From NCBI GenBank assembly GCA_029204225.1, contig CM055092.1, forward strand, positions 81,879,535 through 81,943,534: DNA of 64,000 nt, in the 5' to 3' direction. Positions within the stretch are counted from its first letter, which is position 1; every line of letters starts with the position of its first letter. This document shows, piece after piece, positions 59,411 to 64,000 of the stretch. The notes beneath the pieces were generated by a model. The model did not search any database and had not been told where the DNA came from. It saw nothing but the letters and a program-made list of their open reading frames with translations. The DNA is from Diphasiastrum complanatum (Eukaryota > Streptophyta > Lycopodiopsida > Lycopodiales > Lycopodiaceae). A program made the translations under genes and the position numbers.

Positions 59411-59720
59411 TGTGTAGAGTATCATTAGCAATCTATGTATAGAGAATCCATGTATATGAATTCCATGCATAATGAATCTATGTATAGGGGGGTTAAGACC
59501 TTGCATTTTGACATGCACTAGGGCTTATATAAGGAGGCCAAACTCGCCCTACTACACCATCATTTGGTTGATTCATTGGCATGATATCTCTCTACTCTCA
59601 TGCTTCGTATTCTTTGGCTTGGGGGCTTCTAGAGTTCTATTGGTTGCTTCGACTTGGTTGGGTAGTTTCTCTAGCAGTGTGTTCTCTATTGTTTTGTCTC
59701 GTAAGCAGGCAACTATTACA
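59411..59720 (+). repeat. LTR of family E, best preserved copy
   Basis: A 310-bp LTR starts TGTGTAGAGTATC and ends ACTATTACA, with a TATA-like CTTATATAAGG at 59,524-59,534. A primer site variant (TGGGCATCAGAGC) follows at once. Reverse copies lie at 12,385-12,672 and 2,499-2,700, and a forward partial copy at 28,630-28,805. Confidence 0.8.
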
Positions 59721-60890
59721 TGGGCATCAGAGCAAGGCTTACACGAAGATTGGAGAACTTGGAAAAGTGCTTTTTTTTGTCGAAATTTTGGTGTAAATCA
59801 ATTGGAATTTTCTTCTAGGAGGAGATCATGATGGCAAGTGGGTGTAGTATCATGGTTTCCATTTGCATGTTGCTAAGATCCATTTCTCTCGAATTTTTTT
59901 TGGGTTTTATGGAAAATTGTCCTAGGAAGCCAATTTGTGATGCTTTTTTGAAGCTGTAGATCTGAATTTTCCAGAAAGTGTACTTATATTTTAGGGATCA
60001 TTAATGATGAAATTAATGATGCATGCCGGTTATTTTAATGATTTACGGTTCTAGGCTATGTTTTGGTCAAAATTGCTTGTTTTTCATGCTTTTTGACTCA
60101 AAATTGATAGTAAGAACACAAATCCAACAAAATCGGATCAATTAGGTGGCTATAATTCTGTAAATTGATTGGATGTGCTAGAGAAAGAGTTGCATGTCAT
60201 AAAATTCCACTTTATAGTAAAGAAAAAATCAAAAAATATCTAAAAATCATCATTTTTGCTTGTTTTTTTTTTTTCTTTCATAAAGTTGGATAGTAGGTGG
60301 CATGTAGATCTTGTAAAGAGGTGAACCAAAGTCTTTTGAATCTTTACCTGAAGTTAGAGCCAAGAATTCCATGAATTGGGCTTGTAGAAGGTAAAAAAAG
60401 ACCAAAAACTAGCTTGTTTTTGCAGGTTTTGGGGGATGGATTGCTCTCAATCCATAAGGAGATCATGTTAAAAATGTATACAACATGATTAACATTCCTT
60501 TTGCCTTTGCCAGCAAGCTATCAACCCTGTAAATGGATGGCCGGTGGGTTATGCTTATTCTCCATCAATTTTGAAGCTATTTTGACTTCTACAAACCAAG
60601 AAATCTTCGTTCTCAGCCTATACTACTTCATAGGATCTGTATGAATGCTTCACGAAATTCTTATAGACCATTTAAGACTATTGGTAACATCACTTTTGAG
60701 CTTGGAGAGGTGTCTGACTGATTTTACATCATATGCACTACTAGAAGTGTGACCAACTACAAATTTTCAGACGTTCTGTTCTCACACATGTAAAGCCTAG
60801 GTGTAATTTGGTGCATTGTAGCCCAAGTTATAATCGTTTGAAATTTTGGCAGTTTTGTGAGTGAAATTGACAAAATCTGAAATTGTTCTT
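59721..60890 (+). mobile_element. Internal region of LTR family E
   Basis: It begins with the primer-site variant. It matches, in reverse, 11,250-12,384 over its whole length, including phrases such as GGATTGCTCTCAATCCATAA. No gag, pol or other domain is found in either copy. Confidence 0.78.
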
Positions 60891-61594
60891 ATTGCATGCC
60901 AATCTTTTTCCTAATTTGTGGTACTGTGCTTGCATGTTGATTTTAAGTGTGGTTCTGACATGCATGAAGGATTTACAGTCGATTTGAGTGGTTATACGCA
61001 TGTGCTCGGATGTTTGGGTCACAAATCAATGATATTGGCTGACAAATTCCGTAAAACTGGAGTTTACGTAAAAAATTCCATCCTGACGTTTTGTGTTGAT
61101 GTAGTGTGCTTTGCATGCCAGTTAGACATTGGTTCAGTAACATTATAAATCGAACAATACTTTGATTTTTTGATTTCGATTACCTATTGTACTAACAATA
61201 TTTTCGTCAGAATTTTTTGAATTATGTAAATTGTGCCAAAAATCGAGTTTTTTTTTGGAAAATCAAAATTTCGGTCATTTTTCGTTATCTATGGGATGAG
61301 TTTAGATTAGTGAATTGACTATACTGAGTTTTTCAGTCAGAGTTAGTCACACTGATTTCACTAAGGCTAAATTATTTCTCGGTAATAGATAGTCTAAAAT
61401 TGAGAAAGAACCGCAATGAATTTGCTGACAGTTTCTACTATATGATATTTTAACTTTTGGAGTATGGTACACCTAGGTTAAAAGTTCAAATTGTTTTTTT
61501 TTTTTGGTTGAATTTTAAAATTTGGTTAAAATTTAAAATCGTTTACTTATCAGATATATTTCTAATCGATACTGATTGTTAGAAATGGGTCAAG
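60891..61594. other. AT-rich sequence without a supported gene
   Basis: A short plus-strand frame at 60,918-61,148 has no recognised domain. The sequence may be further family E interior, but no second copy in the window confirms this. Confidence 0.4.
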
Positions 61595-62008
61595 CATTAG
61601 GGCCCTTTTTGAACTCAAAAAGGGCCTCTTCCTTGCCTAAACATGTTTGCTAATTAGGATTAATTAGTTCATTAATCGTCCTATGTGGCAGCTCACCCTG
61701 GGTTTATCATGGGTTAACTTCTATTTTAATAGGCTTCACTTAGGCCTAGCATAATATAGCAAGGACACATCCCCACAATTATGCTATATAGTCTTGTCCT
61801 ATTATCATTACTACGGGTTGAGGAAGTAGGGTTAGACGAGGGTTAATGGCTGGGTTAGAATTTGAGATCTATTTTACACCATTGGATGTGCCATGTCATA
61901 TGGACCACTCCATCTCAATTGTCACTCTCTTATTGGTACACATGTCATCATTAACACTAATTATAATTAGTGAAGAGGCCCTTTTTGAGTCCAAAAAGGG
62001 CCCTAATG
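61595..62008. mobile_element. MITE with CATTAG termini, 414 bp
   Basis: Terminal inverted repeats of about 38 bp begin CATTAGGGCCCTTTTTG and differ at one position. Each TIR is itself nearly palindromic (GGGCCCTTTTT...AAAAAGGGCC), so each end can fold into a hairpin. The first six bases match the MITE at 46,534. Target duplication is unclear. No transposase. Confidence 0.82.
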
Positions 62009-62059
62009 TAAACGTTTGTGCAAGATACTGTGAAAATTGAATTTTAAAATCCTCAAACA

Positions 62060-62990
62060 AGCCTGTAGACAGATAACCTAGCAGATCTGCGGTAAAAAAT
62101 GAGAAAAGGCCACTTTTTCAAGTTGAGAAAAAATCACCATTTCTCCACGGAATTTCATGTTTGAACACTCTATAGACTTGGAATCAGTAGAGCAACTAGG
62201 CCTCAGATCGCACTCAAATAGATCAGAAAAGGAGTTTGATCAAGCTAGAAACAGGCTAGGAAGGCGCGGCCGTGCAGAGAAGGCGGAGACAGATCGCGAG
62301 CCAGTTGTGCACCCTCACCCGAGTGGGTATATAGTGCACGAAGGTGCCTAGCGGCTGTGTGGAGGTCCATCAATGCCCAGAAGGATTAAGAGCCATATGA
62401 TTGAGTTCCATCGCGATGGACGGTGCTGATTAAGGGCCTCATGAGCATTGTGAATCGTTGGATCCAAGATAACCACTGGATTGCTTTGGAACCATTTTAA
62501 ACTTCAAATAAAGGGGCTTGAAGGGCAAAGTGAACTTCAACTTCTTTAAAAATCCTCACTTTGAAATTGGAGTTGGGTCCCAATTTTCTTGAGGGTTAAA
62601 GTTTCTTCAAGCTGAAGAAATAGTTCAAAAACTAGAAAAGCCCTTATTTTCTAGTCCTTAAGCCTATTTGACTCAAACGAAAGGCTATAACCTCCAAACA
62701 AAGAGCACCCAGACTGTGCAAGTATGGTACCGCAAAACAGAGTGATTGCAGCGGAGAACGTGTGCGAAGCATGCCAAAAGCGATTTCACCATTCCATTGG
62801 GCACTTAGTTGGGAGTCGGCGACAAAGTGCATTTCGGAAGGCGTCGCCGATTTGGCTTCCAATATGGCAGAAAAGCAGTGGGTGGCCTGGTAAAGAAAAA
62901 ATAGCAGGTCATTATTTTCAACTTCTAATATCGCAGTTGGCCTCGGCATACAACTTTTAGCCTACGGTTGAAGTTTCAAGCAATTTTGGG
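62060..62990 (+). other. Leader of a family C Copia element (copy C')
   Basis: It matches the minus strand of the family C leader (about 22,590-23,440), starting with GCAGATCTGCGGTAAAAAAT-like text and continuing to the gag start. It occurs once here, without the tandem duplication seen in the other copy. Its LTR is not recognisable upstream; the MITE and unrelated sequence lie there. Confidence 0.8.
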
Positions 62991-64000
62991 ATGGCAAACA
63001 TGGGAGAGTCCATTTTGAGTGAAAGTAGCAAATTAGACGAGATTTCCAACTATGCAGTGTGGAAATTCAAAATGAAAAACCACTCTGATGGAGAAGGACA
63101 TGTGGGATGTCGTCACAGGTGATGAGAGAAGACCGCCAAATGAAGCGGACATCAAAGTGTTCAATAAGAAGGTGAGAAAAGATTTGAGCGTCATTAACTT
63201 GTCAGTGAAGGATCACATCATTACCCACATTTGTGATGTTGTTACACCCATACAGGCATGGGATGTGCTAAAGGAAGTTTGAAACGTCAAAACTATCAAG
63301 AATCATGTTTTTGAAGTCAAAACTGAATAGTGCCCGCATGGAGCAAGCAGAGCACATTCAGACGTACATGACCAGAATCAAGACAATGAGGGATGAAATG
63401 CACTCTATTGGTGAGCGCATACGTGATGTTGAGCTAGTGCACAATGCATTGTGCAGCATTGCCGAACTCTAAGGATGGGAGAATAAAGTATGTCACTTGA
63501 AGAAAGCGCTTTATGGTCTTAAATAGGCACCAGGTGCGTGGTATAGCAGGATTGATGCCTACTTTCATTCTACAGGGATGGTGAAAACACATTCTGATCC
63601 AAATCTTTATGTCTTATGCTTTGATGGTATGGTTGCTTTGATTACTCTTTATGTTGATGACTTGATTATCACAAGAAATAATCAAGAGATGATAGACATG
63701 ATAAAGAAAGACCTCATGGACTAATTCGAGATGACAAATCTCAGCCTAATGTATTATTGCCTTGGAGTGGAGGTGTGGCAAAAAGGACATGAAGTGGCTT
63801 TAACACAGGTGAAGTATGTCAGAGAGTTGCTGCACAAGTTCAGGTTGCAGGATTGCAAGTCAGTGAACACTCCTATTGAACCAGGTAAAAAGCTTTCTAA
63901 GCTTGATGAGTCATAGTCATTTGAAGTTATGCTGTATAGGCAGTTAGTAGGGAGCTTGATTTACCTTACCATGACTAGACCAGATATATGCTATGTTGTT
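62991..64000 (+). pseudogene. Copia family C copy C', gag joined to RT, runs off the window
   Basis: Gag starts at 62,991 (MANMGESILSESSKLDE) and shifts frame after KFKMKN. It continues as DVVTGDERRPPNEADIK and, after further breaks, to ALCSIAEL at about 63,470. There the sequence jumps to the RT palm (NKVCHLKKALYGLK, then a stop). The remainder of gag, zinc knuckle, protease, integrase and RT start are deleted. RT keeps LYVDDLIITRNN (about 63,650-63,685) and QLVGSLIYLTMTRPDI near the end of the window. Several stops interrupt it. It supplies the very RT segment that the copy at 17.7-21.5 kb lacks. Confidence 0.9.

Noticed and set aside
59472-59831. A 119-codon frame across the family E LTR
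   Set aside because: It crosses the LTR end and primer site and is not conserved in the other copies.
60918-61148. A 76-codon frame as a small host gene
   Set aside because: It lies in AT-rich sequence beyond family E interior, with no domain, no homologous copy and no splice or promoter context.

Overview
The window looks like accessory chromatin from a land plant with a large, repeat-rich nuclear genome. The evidence is one decayed alpha-expansin gene with plant-type introns, very many Ty1/Copia LTR retrotransposons, long GA/CT and AC microsatellites, and introns with GT-AG borders. The species cannot be named from this sequence; a non-seed vascular plant or a gymnosperm would fit. I see no rRNA, tRNA, CRISPR, bacterial operon or plausible single-copy host gene in working order. 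The only long intact reading frame is a 1,316-residue retrotransposon polyprotein.

Layout. 0-8 kb: old repeat fragments, a broken alpha-expansin gene (3.5-4.85 kb) and three long CT/GA tracts. 8-17.4 kb: decayed Copia fragments and a Copia element (family B) whose 5' LTR starts inside the LTR of an older, apparently non-coding LTR family (family E, minus strand). 17.4-24.05 kb: a minus-strand Copia element (family C) whose LTR cuts off the 3' LTR of family B. It has a 1,055-bp tandem duplication in its leader and a deletion of the reverse transcriptase core. 24-28.8 kb: low-information sequence, then another family E remnant. 28.9-32.4 kb: two divergently oriented, intron-bearing pseudogenes. 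One carries a Ulp1-type (C48) cysteine protease domain downstream of a proline-rich linker and a short histone H3-like stretch. The other is unrecognised and is split by an 872-bp terminal-inverted-repeat (TIR) element.

33-43 kb: minisatellites and microsatellites, much of them inside two head-to-tail elements of about 3.6 kb (35,236-38,809 and 38,810-42,389). These start with TC and end with a GC hairpin followed by CTAG, as Helitrons do. 43-51 kb: a chimera of a Copia gag (family F) with two pieces of Copia family A, the second of which carries a 377-bp MITE in its RT. A degenerate family B copy follows. 51,707-57,567: a complete family A Copia element with LTRs that look identical, a 5-bp target duplication and every catalytic motif intact. 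57.6-64 kb: a gag fragment, a family E LTR with its internal region, a second MITE sharing the termini of the first, and a plus-strand family C copy that runs off the window.

The genes do not form a pathway. The window is a stratigraphy of insertions, with family E old, B and C decayed, and family A* (the intact copy) very recent. Its most unusual contents are the C48/H3-like gene with its divergent partner, the tandem Helitron-like pair, and a repeat module shared by two unrelated-looking TIR elements.
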